A DNA stretch of 64,000 bases from Delphinus delphis (taxonomy: Eukaryota; Chordata; Mammalia; Artiodactyla; Delphinidae). The notes under the pieces were generated by a model. That model was not told where the DNA came from. It ran no database searches and saw only the letters and a program-made list of their open reading frames with translations. The position numbers were made by a program, and so were the translations under genes. The stretch is from positions 122,226,582 to 122,290,581 of the forward strand of contig NC_082683.1 of assembly GCF_949987515.2 (NCBI RefSeq), given 5' to 3'. Below are positions 1 to 12,765 of the stretch, piece by piece. How positions within the stretch are numbered: the first letter of the stretch is position 1; the number at the start of each line of letters is the position of its first letter.

Positions 1-1130
1 GTTTTACATTTGGTAGTGTATATATGCAGAGCGACATTTAGTGTTTTACATTATTATGATCATATAAACTTTGTTCATAGCTGAGTTGTGGGATAGTGTT
101 GGGTGTTACTGAATATTTCAACTGCTATTTTGAATTGAAAAAAAATGAAGGGGGTATTGTTGATTTGCTCTCAGTTATGAAGTTAAAGGTTGTCATGCGG
201 TTGCTAACTGCTTAGATGTATTTTGTGAGCCGCTTATTTTTCTCCTCGGCTGTTCAGTTTTACCTCATTCGTTCATATAACCATACAGGAATCTTAGAAT
301 TGGTAGAGGTTGAATTTCTAGAAGAAACATTGGGCTTTCGATAGACTGGGAGTTTGGAGCAGACATGGATGTCTGTGAGTCTGTTAGCTTTTGGTACTAG
401 CTGCCCTTCAGGTCCTTATCCTTAGGCTTCAGAACATATGCCAGGTTTCAGGGAAGCACAAGGTGGGACTGCCTAGGTGGGTGTGGAACGAAATGAGCCC
501 AATGTGGGAAAAGGCAAACTGCTAATATGATTATGAAAAGGAAATACGAATGACAGTAGGGAAGAGCAGAGTCTTCAAAGTGCACTCAACAGAAGGACTA
601 GGCAGATTTTCACAGATGGAAAGTCAGTGTTGATTTACTTCTATAATACTTGGTACAGTTTACCCAGCCTGGGGGGAGGGGCGGAGATAAGGACAAAGGA
701 GGAGTTGTGGTTTTGTGGGTCTCAAGTGTTTACCAACGAACCAGACAGGAGGTCAGGTGGTGCGGTGCCACTGCTCTGAGAATCCTAACTGGAGACAAAA
801 CATTGCCTTTGTGTAGTTCATGGTGAAAGTGTGGGCTCTGGATTTGGGACAGGGGTTGGGGAAAACCAGACGCCAAGCAGAATTTCTCTCTGGAGCTGCA
901 GTTAATGAAGTAGTCCTGAAGGGATCCTGGTCTGGGACTTGCTGGCCTCAGAGATGTAGCGGGAAAGGGGCAGGGCAGGGCCGGAGTGGGGGGAGGGTGG
1001 GGAGAGAGGAGGAAGCCAGTGCTCAGGTACTAATCATTGCTTTATACAGAATGATCAGGTGCAGCATTGAGAGGGAAACACAAGATTAATTCCTGCTTAA
1101 GACAAAGTTACTTTTCTCATCTTTGGCTCT
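1..1130 (+). other. Intronic sequence without recognised elements
   Basis: The first about 28 bp (acatttggtagtgtatatatg) resemble the 5' edge of a reverse L1 3' UTR cut by the window. The rest is unassigned, and the 89-codon ORF at 820-1089 has no recognisable content. Confidence 0.5.
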
Positions 1131-1237
1131 AACCTTTTTTTTTTTTTTTTTGCAGTATAATTGCTTTACAATGTTGTCTTAGTTTCTGCTGTACGACAAA
1201 GTGAATCAGCTATATGTATACGTATATCGCCTCCCTC
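1131..1237 (-). mobile_element. L1 3'-end fragment, antisense
   Basis: A T run is followed by the L1 3' UTR in reverse (tataattgctttacaatg, then gtgaatcagctatatg). About 105 bp remain. Only a weak repeat of ttggctct flanks it. Confidence 0.75.
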
Positions 1238-2704
1238 TTGGCTCTTTTTGTGTTGGGGGTTAGTGACCAGTTTTGTAGGGTAATTGTCGTGAGGGTTTAT
1301 ACACACTGGAAAAGCTGGTTTTAGCTGGGAAAGCATGTCTCTTGGAGTGAGTAGCAGAGGGTTTTCTTGTTCACAGTAGTTCTTCCCTTTCTGTTCTTGG
1401 TGTGGTACCTTCCTCCACATTTTTCATTCAGCCTTTACCAGGTTTTGCTGAATAGTTAACAGTAAGTCATAAACGTCTGTAACTTGGTCATTTTCTGTAT
1501 CAAGAAGGTGTAATTACTAACACTCATTACTCAGAGAGATGGACTGGATTAACAGGTAAGAGGTTTGACTGGGGTGACCCAGAAATGGTAAGGAATAGTC
1601 AGGAAAAGAACCCAAGCTTGCTCCATATGCCAGAACAGACACCTTCTTTAGGTCCACGTTGAGGGGAACTGGAATAGACAGCCTTGAAATTCCCTTCCAG
1701 GTCACATAGTCTGAATCTTGGGGAAGGTAAACACAAGATTCTTTTCCCTCTGTGATCTGTGTCTCATCTTTGGAGCTGACCTGGCACACCTGGGTGTCTC
1801 TGAGATCCGGTTGTGGCCGTCAGCCCCCAGGGGAAACATTGTGAAAGGTGCATTGTGGTGGTGGTTTTTCTCTCTGGTTTATTCTTTTGTCTTCTGGCTT
1901 CATCCATAAGCACACAGATTCTCAGGCTCTTTCCTTTGTCTTAGTTTCCTTTTGAATGTTTGGAAGGAAGCTTTCATTTTGTGCCCCAGTTTTTTTTTTT
2001 TTTTTTTTTTTAACTGGGTCTGGGTGAGGTTCTTAGGGGTGACCTCAGTGCCCAGCCTGGATACCTGGTACCATCTGGCTTAACTGGGACATTCTGAAAA
2101 GTCCTCGTATACGGTGATGAGAATCAATCTCAAGCCAGTACAGCTCTTGCTGTGGCTTTGAGTCAAACATCTCTCAAGTATCAAAGCAAGGTCTCCCTCG
2201 TCAAGGCTCTCGTTCCCCAGGCTGTGCCCCTCTCAGGGCCCTGGCTCTGGTTTCTTTTCTTCTAACTTGTCCCTTTCGTTGTGAGTTACGTGTCATGTGG
2301 ATATCAGGGTTCCAGCCTGGCGCCTGTGAGCTCTGAGGGGCCACCTTCCCACAGAATTTTGCAGAACCACGTGAATCATAGAGAACAGACTTTAAAGCTA
2401 TGGATTGCCATCAGGCTTTCAGATTAGCACCTGGAGGCACCAGAAAGAGCCCAACCTACTGACAGTTTTTCTCTCCTGGATCTGGTCAGAGACTGGAGGG
2501 CGGGATGGGAAAATTTGGGTTGGGGAGCTGGGGAGCAACTCAGTGTAGAGCAGACCATCTCAGTGATTTTAATGCCCATCTGTTTTTGCAAAGTCAAAGG
2601 AGAAGGATATTCCCTTATTGCATCTCCAACACTGAACTTGTCAGGCATATTTATGAGATTTTTTTTTGTCTCCATGAAAAATAAACCAAGCATGCCAGTA
2701 TACC
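1238..2704 (+). other. Intronic sequence without recognised elements
   Basis: I see only a T23 run (1990-2012) and unassigned sequence. Confidence 0.5.
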
Positions 2705-2717
2705 AGTTATATCTTTT

Positions 2718-2920
2718 TGTGTGTGTGTGTGGTACATGGGCCTCTCACTGCTGTGGCCTCTCCCGCTGCGGAGCACAGGCCCCGGACACGCAGGTTCAGC
2801 GGCCATGGCTCACGGGCCCAGCCGTTCGGCAGCATGTGGGATCTTCCTGGACCGTGGCATGAACCCACATCCCCTGCATTGGCAGGCGGACTCTCAACCA
2901 CTGCACCACCGGGGAAGCCC
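2718..2920 (-). mobile_element. CHR-type tRNA-derived SINE
   Basis: The element reads in reverse: A-tail side at left, and at right the tRNA-like head whose reverse complement starts GGGCTTCCCCGGTGG. TSD agttatatctttt is perfect at 2705-2717 and 2926-2938. The tail contains (GT)n on the + strand. Confidence 0.9.
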
Positions 2921-2938
2921 CAAATAGTTATATCTTTT

Positions 2939-4162
2939 AAAGAACGCTAAGTATCATGTCTGCCTGCTAAATCCAGTGGGTTCTCTTTCCGTCTCTCCCC
3001 TACCCAACTGGGAGTTTGCAGAAAGGGTCTTTATCCAAAAAGGAATCACCTCCCTCCCTGAATGTCATCCTCTGTCAGAATGCATTTCACAGAGAGCTTT
3101 TCTTCTCTACTCCCTCCTCTGTTTGGTGCTTATAACCTGTGAAGATAATGGAAAGTATTTATTTTGGGCCCATGGTGACACAAGGTTAAGGTACTAGTGA
3201 TATTCTGGAACTTTCCATTTCCATCCCCACGCCCTAGTTGTGTCTCCCTTCATGAGTATGTCACAACTGGGGACAAGAGAGTTACCTCCTTGGGAGTTCT
3301 TAACTTGCACAAACACAAGGCTCTGGAAAAGCCATCAGAGCTCTTGGAATGTCCGTTTATGGGAGCACTTGTATGTAGTTATTCGAATGTAAAGATCTCA
3401 TCTTTCAAACTTTCTTCCTTAGCAGCTTTAGATAGAATCTTGGGTACCGCTTTTTCAGCAGCCTTCTCAACTAGAGCCGAGCTGTCAGAATCCCCTGCTC
3501 TCAGGGAAGTTTGAAGACTGGGGGAGGTGGGGTCCCATTTGTATCTCCCTTCATTTGGGGGTTCCAGTGGTGAGGCAGAATGCCTGCTGAGATTTCCTGA
3601 GGGAGCGGTAGGAAGCAGTCAAGCAGTGGATTCTGGAATGGCTTTCCCCCAAGGCACCATGGAGTGTGGTGGCAGGCCAGAGAATGTGTACACCATCCCA
3701 CACAAAAAGAAGGGGCTTAGCTTCTGAAACCACCCATGCCACAGGGAGGGATGGGGAACAAGGGGCTCTGGTCCTAGGATATTAGTTAATAACTTCATTC
3801 AGGTGATTACCACGCATCCCATGGGAAAGTAAATTTTGGTTCCTCTGGTTTCCCTCCAGGACTTGATCTCTCGAATAATGCAGAGAACTGCCGGGTAGTG
3901 TAAGGCCCATGACCAACCCAACCAGTGTAGCTGTGTAGCTGCATGCCAGTGGCCTTTTCAGTGACCCGTGTCCCCTCCCCCAGACCCGCCTCTTAGAGTT
4001 AGACTGTACATTGCTAACTCAGCCTCCTTTAAAAAAAAAAAAAATGTATCTTTTGAATCTTTATAAATTAAAGAAAGAAATTTGTATTCTCCTCTCTTGA
4101 TGTTCTGATTTTTGTTCAGCTCTTCACTCTAGATCAGCCCCCCACACCATAACTCTTCCTTC
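2939..4162 (+). other. Intronic sequence without recognised elements
   Basis: No gene or repeat was identified. There is an A14 run near 4030-4043. Confidence 0.5.
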
Positions 4163-4179
4163 ACCATACCTTTTCTTTT

Positions 4180-4399
4180 AAGTTAATTTTTAAAAATCAT
4201 TTCTTTATTCATTTTTGGCTGCGCCGGGTCTTCGTTGCGGTGCGCGGGCTTCTCTAGCTGTGGCACGTGGGCTCAGCAGTTGCGGCACGCGGGCTTTGTT
4301 GTGGTATGTGGGATCTTAGTTCCCTGACCAGGGATGGAACCCAGGCTTGCTGCATTGGGAGTGTGGAGTCTTAACCACTGGACCACCAGGGAAGTCCCG
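4180..4399 (-). mobile_element. CHR-2-like SINE
   Basis: This is the variant with internal 'gcacgtgggctcag' repeats and a head ending GGACCACCAGGGAAGTCC on the + strand. A 17-bp TSD with one mismatch (accata-c/t-cttttctttt) lies at 4163-4179 and 4400-4416. Confidence 0.88.
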
Positions 4400-4416
4400 A
4401 CCATATCTTTTCTTTT

Positions 4417-5697
4417 CTCTCTTTTTTATTTGGCCGCACCGTATCTTTTCGAGTCCATAAATAATACCTTACTTTCTTTATTTCAGTCCCCGAACTTTTT
4501 CCTTTATACTTCTGTTTTTCCTACAGATCCCCAACACTTATTGGACCCTACTTTAGAAGGACATAGTTGAAAAGATTTTAACTGGTTTTGAAAAGTTAGG
4601 TAAGTCCCTTCTGAAGGTGTAATTAATAGTTTGCTAGGTACCTTGCACACAGGGACAATGAAAAGAGAAGGGACAGAATAAAGTATCTTGCTGGAGAAAA
4701 TGATGATCGCCACTTTTTCACCCTGTGTGAAATGCTTGTCAACCTGTATTTTTTTCTGCCTGTTCTGAACTGTTTTACCTTGGAGAGTTGGACACTTGTA
4801 AAACAAAGGAAAAGGACATTCTTCATCTCTGGAATGATATAGATTGTAATTGGCAGGATCCAACTAGCTCTCTTCAGGACCTCTTTCCCCATGTTGTAGG
4901 CCTTAGTGTGTGAAGGTTAGTTCCAAGGAGTCAGGCTTTCTGAATTCATTCCTATAAATGCCTATTCCTGGTCTCTCTGAATCTCCATGTACTTTGCAGT
5001 AAAGATGTCCCCCAGTAAGTCACTTATATATAGCAACAGATCCTACTTCCTTGCATCTTGTTTCAGAACCGCTCACAGTTGAACACATTTCAGTTGGCAC
5101 ACAGTCCACCACGGTAGGAAGTAAAACTGTTTTCACATGTGGGTTCAGTCACTTCCCAGTTTTTGCATTTTCTCTCACAAGCTCCTTCTGTCTTGTCTAA
5201 CTGGGACCCACGTGATCTCTGCACCTGCGCATCCCAAGGTTTTCGTAGTTGTCTGAACACAGGTTGGGTGGTGGAACACGTGCTGTTTGGTTGAACCTTG
5301 CTTTGGGTGATGCGCTGGAGTCGCTATGTCTGAGGCTGTGGCACGTGGAGACAGGGCTACCTGTGATGTAGAACGTGGGGGCAGAGGTGAAGAGAGGGGC
5401 CAGCCTGGCCCTGGGAGACTTGGAGCTCTGTTTCCCTTCCCTGGCCAGCATGGCCCCCGGGAAAAGCCGCAGAGTAGAGAAGTCAAAATACTCTGAATCT
5501 GCGCTCTGCTCGGCCTCTGGGTGTGTCCTGGTGCAGGTCGACTAACTTCCAAGATGTTTGATCATCTCTATAAAGTAGAAAGGAATTTGCCCTATCTGTG
5601 GCACTCAGGTGTTACAAGAATAAAAGGTGAAAATAGGTATGAAAATGTTTTTAGACCCTAAAGAACTCTCCGTGATAAGGCGATGTGCATTTTCCAG
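4417..5697 (+). other. Intronic sequence without recognised elements
   Basis: Minus-strand ORFs of 119-125 codons in this stretch show no family features. Confidence 0.5.
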
Positions 5698-5994
5698 GGT
5701 AGAAGGTATTATGTATTATGTGTTCTAAGCGGTATGTTACATTTTATATAAAGTAGATACGCCATCCCACTTACTATAGATGATAGAACTAAGGCTCAGA
5801 AATGTGTCTTCCCCAAGCTCATACAACTAGTGAGTGGCACAGCCAGCACTTGAATCTTCTTTTTGAAACCTGGTTTTTACTAAGCTAATCAAGGTCCATC
5901 AAAGCAGTAGGCAACTTACAGTAGTAGGTACCATCTGATGGGTTAATTTCTTCGGCAAACATTAAGTGACTGCTGTAGGCCTAATACCTGGCAT
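5698..5994 (+). repeat. Copy A of an internal direct duplication (partner 6890-7157)
   Basis: The copies share ctcagaaatg, ctggtttttactaagct (vs ctggtttccactaagct), tccatcaaagcagtaggca (vs tccatcagagcaggaggca), cattaagtgactg and tacctggcat in the same order. They contain a MIR-like core but match beyond it. Confidence 0.6.
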
Positions 5995-6136
5995 TTTAGG
6001 TGTTAAGTGAGTTTTGTTTGTTGTCATTTCAGTTTTTTCCTCTAAGTAACTTGTAATGATCTTTAAAAGCGTTGGGCTTAAAATTTTTTTTCCTCTTTTT
6101 AACTACTCCAACCTTGGTTCTCAGTCTTGATTTCTT

Positions 6137-6341
6137 TTTTCTTTTCTTTTCTTTTTTTTTTTTTTGGCAGTACGCGGGCCTCTCCCGTTGCGGAGCACAG
6201 GCTCTGGACGTGCAGGCTCAGTGGCCATGGCTCACGGGCCCAGCCGCTCCGCGGCATGTGGGATCTTTCCGGACCGGGGCACAAACCCGTGTCTCCTGCA
6301 TCGGCAGGCGGACTCTCAACCCCTGTGCCACTAGGGAAGCC
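6137..6341 (-). mobile_element. CHR-type tRNA-derived SINE
   Basis: The T run at left is followed by the standard CHR body. A 17-bp TSD with one mismatch (ctcagtctt-g/a-atttctt) lies at 6120-6136 and 6342-6358. About 15 bp near the left end (the ctgttgtggcc segment) is missing compared with sister copies. Confidence 0.9.
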
Positions 6342-6889
6342 CTCAGTCTTAATTTCTTAGTTGACATTCCTGTGTGTATATACCCTGCAACTGGCCAGAG
6401 GCGTGTCTCCTAGGAAGAGAAACTTGGCATGACTTCAGTAAGTGAACTAGGAGTTGTGACATGTGATTGTGTCAGCTTTGCTTGTGTTTAGTTGGCCAGG
6501 TGGTGATTTAACTGTTAACCTTCCTAACTCTTCAGCTTTGGGCTCACCTAGGGGGAGCTGGAAAGCTTTGGTAGATAAATTAATTGGAAAACACTTCCAG
6601 AGTCAAATGTCAGTCCTTTGGCAGTTTCAGATGTCACCTGGGATGAGCATTTAGAGCCTGAGGATGAAGGATATGCGTTAAACGCAACCTTCATGGGCTC
6701 CGGGGCTTTCTTTTTAACATTGGGCAACCTGTCTATAGAGATGAGACCGAGAAGGCCTCCTACAGGTGATGTGGCTTCATTCTCTGCGGAGAGAACATTT
6801 TTCAGGGGCTTGGGAAAGCATTTGCCTCAACAGTTCCCAGAGTTCTCTTCTACCTGCCTTCTCGAGATCCTGAGGTCAATCACAGTCAT

Positions 6890-7157
6890 GGAAGGTGGAC
6901 GGTATTATTCATCCCTCCTTTTAATACATGAAAAACTGAGGTTCAGAAATGAGTGTCTCCCCAAGTGTCTTCCCCGGTCACATACAGCTAGCAGATGGTG
7001 GAGCTGGTACTTGAACCCTCATCTCGCTGAATCCTGGTTTCCACTAAGCTGATGAGGCTCCATCAGAGCAGGAGGCAGGCTATGGTACTGAATACCACCC
7101 GAGTCATCAATTTATTCAGCCAACGTTAAGTGCCTGTTGAGTCCCTAGTACCTGGCA
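6890..7157 (+). repeat. Copy B of an internal direct duplication (partner 5698-5994)
   Basis: Same order of matching blocks as copy A, about 1.17 kb downstream, with substitutions and small indels. This is either an old tandem duplication or two copies of one unrecognised repeat. Confidence 0.6.
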
Positions 7158-7865
7158 TACAAAGACGAGTAAGGCAATAGGAGAGGACAGAGATAATGGA
7201 TACAAGCGATGGCCGTGCAGTTGGGTAGGTGACATGATGTGGGAACACCAGAGGGAGATGTCATCGCAGGGGTGGGGAGTTGGAGAAGGCGGAGACGGTG
7301 ACTGAGCTGCAGTAGGAAAGATGAGCAGAAGTTTGCCAGATTGGAAAGGTGGGTGGGGATACTCGCAGGGTGGCGTTCCAGACAGAACGGGAGCAGCCAG
7401 TAGAGGCCAGCTTGGCAGCTTCGTGTGCCAAGCCGGAGGCATTTGAATGATGTCCCGTTGCCACCATACCCCACATGTCCTTTATGTGCTGCTCTGGCTG
7501 TCATCTGTCTGTCATTCTGGCTACCCTCCCTCCCCTTCCTTTCTCCTTTTTTTTTTTTTTAACCCCTCCCAAGGCTGTCAGTGTCAGCCTCACACATTAA
7601 AGGGTTACAGGCTTTCACCAAGCCAGGTGTGTCCTCTCGGAGTGATTTCCCTATGTTGTTTCCCCGTATCTGTGTCTGCTGGAGGGATGGAGAGAGTGGT
7701 ACAGGAGGAGTTCTGAGGATCTTGGATCTTGGCCTCTAGGATCAGCGCTCTGAGAAAGTGAGGGAGGGGAATGGTAGGAGGACTAGAGAAAGGTTTGTTT
7801 CCAGACCATTCCAAAAAATCTCAAGTTAGGATACATGAGGTATGTGCATGAGGTTGGTTTGTGAG

Positions 7866-8062
7866 ACCACAAGCTTTATTGAGTGTTCTAGCCACTGTGC
7901 AGGGTGCACCTAAAGATAGAAAGCTGCTCATTTACTTCTGTCCTGAGGTGAGGTTCTGGTCCTCTGTTTCAGGGGAGGGAGTGGAGACTCAGAGAGGTTA
8001 AGTAACCTGCCCAAGCTTGCTCAGCCAATAAGGGATGGACCCGGGGATTCACACGTGTGTCT
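7866..8062 (-). repeat. MIR element, reverse
   Basis: The core gactcagagaggttaagtaa and ctgcccaagcttgctcagcc match the reverse MIR consensus. Confidence 0.75.
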
Positions 8063-8939
8063 GTCCAGCTCTTCCTGCTTGCCCTGTGCCTGCTGCAGGT
8101 GTCAGTGGGTCTGGTGGTGCTGCCCTGGGTGCCATGCAGAAAGTGGCTGTGGTTCCCTGTCTGCCCCCTTGGCAGCCTTGCCTACGTTAGCTCGATTTTT
8201 GCTGACAGATGAGCAAGCCAGCAGCGGCTGCTCTGATAGGCCTGGGAACTTGTCCCTGAAGGGAAAGGCTGAGTCCAGGAAAGTTATACCAGGCCTTGCA
8301 GCAGAAGCGTCTGGACATGTCACAGAATCTACTGAACTAGTAGCTGTCCCGTTTCAAATCCCATTCTACAGATTTACAGGTGATGCTGGCCCTGACTCCC
8401 TGACGTTTGATTTGAAGACTGAGAAAGATAAGACAGTTCACTGGGTGGTGACATTTATGACACAGGGAATGGAAGACTGTAATAAAATCCATATAAATTT
8501 ATGTATACAAACCTTCCCCTGCATTTCAGACCCAAACAGCACCCTGTTAGCAGGTTCAACTGGAATGAAGAGAAAGTCCCTTCCCAAACTCGAATCCCGG
8601 GGGAGGGACCCTCACCCTCTCTGGTGAACACTCCACCCTCCCTGCCCACCTTGCCTCCTCTTGACAGTGGCCCTTCCATCCCACTGCAGTGCCCTCCCCC
8701 TTTCCCCAGCCTCCTTGTAGGTTGCTGTGTGCTGGGGCTGTCTGTGTTCATTGCTCCCAGCTTTGAATCAGCTCACATCACCATCGCATTTGCAGTAGGA
8801 CAGACCCCTCCCGTCCCATGGGAGCTCTGGACTTTCATCTGTACCTTTCATCTGAAACCCATCTGTACCTTAACTCCAAGCATGCCTGGTGCGCTGCTGT
8901 TTTCAGTGTTAACCACCTGCCTTTCAGGATCCACTTCTT

Positions 8940-9297
8940 CTTTTCTAAACTGTTTTTTTTTTTTTAATTAATTAATTTTTGGCTGTGTTGGTCTTTGTGG
9001 CTGTGCACGGGCTTTCTCTAGTTGTGGCTAGCAGGGGCTACTCTTCGTTGCGGTGCGCGGGCTGTAGGCGCATGGGCTTCAGTAGTTGTGGCACGTGGGC
9101 TCAGTAGTTGTGGCTCGGGGGCTCTAGAGCACAGGCTCAGTAGTCGTGGCTCACGGGCTCTAGAGCGCAGGCTCAGTAGTTCTGGCGCATCGGCCTGGTT
9201 GCTTTGAGGCATGTGAGATCTTCTCGGACCAGGGCTCGAACCCGTGTCCCCTGCATTGGCAAGCGGATTCTTAACCACTGCGCCACCAAGGAAGTCC
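8940..9297 (-). mobile_element. Long CHR-2-like SINE with a duplicated 36-bp internal module
   Basis: A 14-bp perfect TSD aggatccacttctt lies at 8926-8939 and 9298-9311. Two 36-bp modules, each starting ggctcagtag and running through gggctctagagc, lie at 9098-9133 and 9134-9169; sister copies at 25080 and 28363 have one. Confidence 0.88.
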
Positions 9298-9729
9298 AGG
9301 ATCCACTTCTTTTCCCCCACCTTTGTCCCCCTCCTTCCTTGAAGTCGTTGCTAAGGCTGCAACACCACCATCATTGAGCTGCCTTTTTCTCTGTTGAAGT
9401 CTTTTCACTATTGTTAAAAAGAGAGAGTACTATGACCACAGGACCCTAGCTCACATCCCTGCAATTATGCGTGACGTTTATACAGAGTAAATTCTTCATC
9501 TTATCGAATATCTAATCTAATATCCCTTGTTTGTTAGTATCCTTGGGATTGTGATGATAAAGTCCAAGAGAGCAGGGATTAAGTCTACACGATTTTCCAT
9601 AAATGCCCCATACTTTACCAGGCATAAGTAAGTGCTTGAAACTGCTTTTTGTTTTGAAAAAGAAAAGAAAGCAACTTGTCAACTATAATTTGTGTCTTAG
9701 CACCAGTAAAACGAATTAGCTCTGGTTTA

Positions 9730-9895
9730 TTGAATGCTTGTGCATTCCTATAAGATAGGTGTCCCCTACCTGGCCATCTTGTGGTTGAAGAAACTGAGGC
9801 TAAAGGAGATGAATCAAAGGTCACCCGTCCACATCCGATTCAAGCACAGATCTGTGTAACACAAGCCTGTTTTGTCTTCACTGTGCTCTTCTGCC
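9730..9895 (-). repeat. MIR element, reverse
   Basis: Segments gaagaaactgaggctaaagg and aaaggtcacccgtccacat are reverse MIR core. Confidence 0.55.
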
Positions 9896-12419
9896 TTCAG
9901 GGGAATATAAGCCAATTTCATGAAGCCACTTTTAAATTTCAGTAAATTATATTATCATTTTCAGTAAACCGATTGATAATTATTGGGTGACCCTCGGGAG
10001 AGAGGAGTTCTGATAGGAGACCCTCATCATTTTTTATTACTCTTTAATGATTCCCACTTGGAAGTCCTTGCTTATTGAAAAGAAAGCCATCGGTCCTCTT
10101 ATGAGCCTTGGTAGAAATCCTTACTAAATACTTGACTGAAAACATTCAAGTCCCCAGGTATGTGCTCTCATCAGTCTCTTTATGCCTACGCACAGTCTCA
10201 TTTTTGATTTTCCCTTCCTTTTGAGTGGTCTCAGATGGTACTATTCTCGGAAGCTAATCCTGTCACCTGTGCTCTGAAGTGTCTCTTCCTGCTGCTTCAA
10301 AAACGCTCAGGGAAGCGTGAGGTTGCCCTTGCTAAGGCAGCCAGGGCCAGGACAGGGCCGCATCCGCATCAGAAAGCATCCGTAGGGTGGTAGTCTGGCC
10401 ACATCTCTGCTGCTCAGGGAATGGCAACCTGAGATGCCTGGAAGCGTGAGGTGCTGGGGAGTAAAAAACCCCAACCCGCCCCCGGAACCTCGAGGGTGGC
10501 ACATTTCAGAGAGCCCCGTTTAAGTACCAACACTTGGGAAAACTTAATTTTAGGGAGAAGTGATCGAAAAACATCCCAAGCGCCCCCTTGTTTCCGCAGG
10601 GGGAAATGGAGCTGCTGCAGTCTGAGACTTGTGTCGGCTTTTTTTTTTTCTTTTTCTTACCATAATAGTGCACTCAGCCTGTTGCTGGCTACCGACTCCT
10701 GGCATTGACTGCTTCCAGGGACTTCAGATCCACCAGGTGGGGTCTAGTTTCAGGTCACAGTTCCGATGTCATTGCTGAGTGGCCTTGACAAGACACTTAG
10801 ACCCTTAAATGAGAATAAAATAGTGCCACACAGAGGCACTCAACAATTACTGTTAATTTCTGTCCCTTTGACTGGAAATCTGGAAGGGAAGCTTCTTAGA
10901 TTTGTGGGCAAAAATAAAGAGGAACCTATAATTGAGGATCTCCCTGTGTAGAAAAAGTAGAGATTTATCTAAATCAGGGACCTTGCTAGGCATTTGGCTA
11001 CTTAGTGATAATTTTACTGTCTGGTTCTCAACTGCCCCCAGCCAGATCTGGAACTTAGGAAACATGTAATTATGTGTGAGCCTTTGGGCCCCAAGACAAC
11101 AGATGCACAGCTATTGCGACCTCCATTTAGAGGCTGCTGCCTTCTCCTCTGCCTGGTTCCCAGCTGTGCTAAAGATGTGCTTTGCATGTTGACCCTAAGG
11201 GGGGTTTATGCACTTGAGGGCTCGTCTCTGGAGACACACAGAAAACTAGTGAGGCCAAGAGGTTTGGAGTAGAGACCTCCGGAGAGATGGTGGACAGGTT
11301 ATGTGTTGAAGAACCAGCCATGCTGGCCATTTTCTGTGAGTAGCATGAAGAAATTAAGCTTAAGAAGCATAGGTCTGTGTCCTCAAGCACCAGCATTTAC
11401 TCAATTGTACTGGTGTTCTTCTCTACTTAAATTTTAGAAATGCAGCAGTATTGCTTTCTCTTGTTTTGTAGACTGTTCGTCGGTATGGGTTAAATGACAT
11501 TAGAAGCTATGCTGGGAACCTAATCCTCACTCATTTATGTGGAAAAATGTGTTCCATTTTTGCACAGCCAGTGAACTTTTGGGTGGCAGTGTGTTTGTAA
11601 GTTGGGGACTGCTTGTAGGGTATTTTGTAAAGAAGGAAACATTCTTTTCAAGTCAGGACCTTCTGTGGGTTAAAGGGGAGTCACTGGAACCAGATGCTAA
11701 AAAAGCATGCTCGAAATGAGTTTTGGACTTGCCTGTAGTATGGTTGAGCCTGAATAACTTCCAACAGGGTGTTTAGAAATTCAGAATATTAGTAGTGGAG
11801 TCATAGAGATGATCTAGTGCATCCTAATTGCTGGTTTGCAAACTGGTTTGTCTGTAATAAAGAATTAAGTTGTCTGCAATGTCTATAGAAAGCACATATG
11901 GTATATATCAATTACATTATGTATTTGTGAAATACGGCAATCACCTTACATGTATTATAAAAAGTCATGTCATTTATCTTTTAATAGTTCCCCCCTTATT
12001 TTTCCAACAGCTAGGTAAGTGACCCTTCATATCAGGGTCCTGGATCTGCCACCTGTTTTTGTGCATTCTTTGTTCCTTTGTAATGGTCAGACTCAGGGTG
12101 CCAAATGAGAATAGGAAACCACAGAATTTTTTCCATCTCTACCTGTTCTAATGATAATGGGTTGTAAACCTTACCAGGGTGCACAGCTTTTCCTCTTAGC
12201 AGTCTTTTTAAAATAAATAGACTGATTTTTTAAAAATAATATTTCAGAAACAAATGTCATTTTTATTATTTTTCTGAGTATCAGCATGTTGTGTATGGGG
12301 TTTTGGATTGGACCTCTTTCTGTTTGAACGTTATCATTTGGTGTGAAAAAATAAGCAAAATAGTGTAAGGAGGAAGAAAAATGATTTACTTGATTCACCC
12401 AGACCTAACCATTGTTAAA
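9896..12419 (+). other. Intronic sequence without recognised elements
   Basis: 2.5 kb with no identifiable gene, SINE or L1. Confidence 0.5.
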
Positions 12420-12765
12420 ACTATGAAATTTCTTTCTGAACTGTAATATATATACATCCATGGACCTTATTTTGTTTTCGGACAAAACTGAGAAAAACAT
12501 AGCTTTTGAAAACTTAATATATCCCGAGCATTTTCCCATATTACCCAAATTGTTTTGCAAACATGGCCTGGTACCTGTGTTATATTTTATGCGCAACGTA
12601 CAAGAATTTACTTAACAAACCCACTCCCCTCATTGTTGACTAAGTAGGTTGTCATTAACTTTTTTGCATTGATGAACATCTTCATAAATTTTTTGTTCCT
12701 TTTTAATTATTTCCTTACAATAAATTCCTAGAAGTCTAATTATAGGTTAAAAGGATGAACGTTTT
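12420..12765 (-). mobile_element. Old L1-like fragment, antisense
   Basis: The wording gcattgatgaacatcttc and taaattcctagaagtc matches the antisense 3' part of old mammalian L1s. It is strongly diverged and the left boundary is uncertain. Confidence 0.45.

Noticed and set aside
8055..8627. 190-codon plus-strand ORF in intron 1
   Set aside because: It begins in a MIR element, is compositionally odd (Cys/Ser/Leu-rich start) and resembles no known protein. A chance open frame is likelier.
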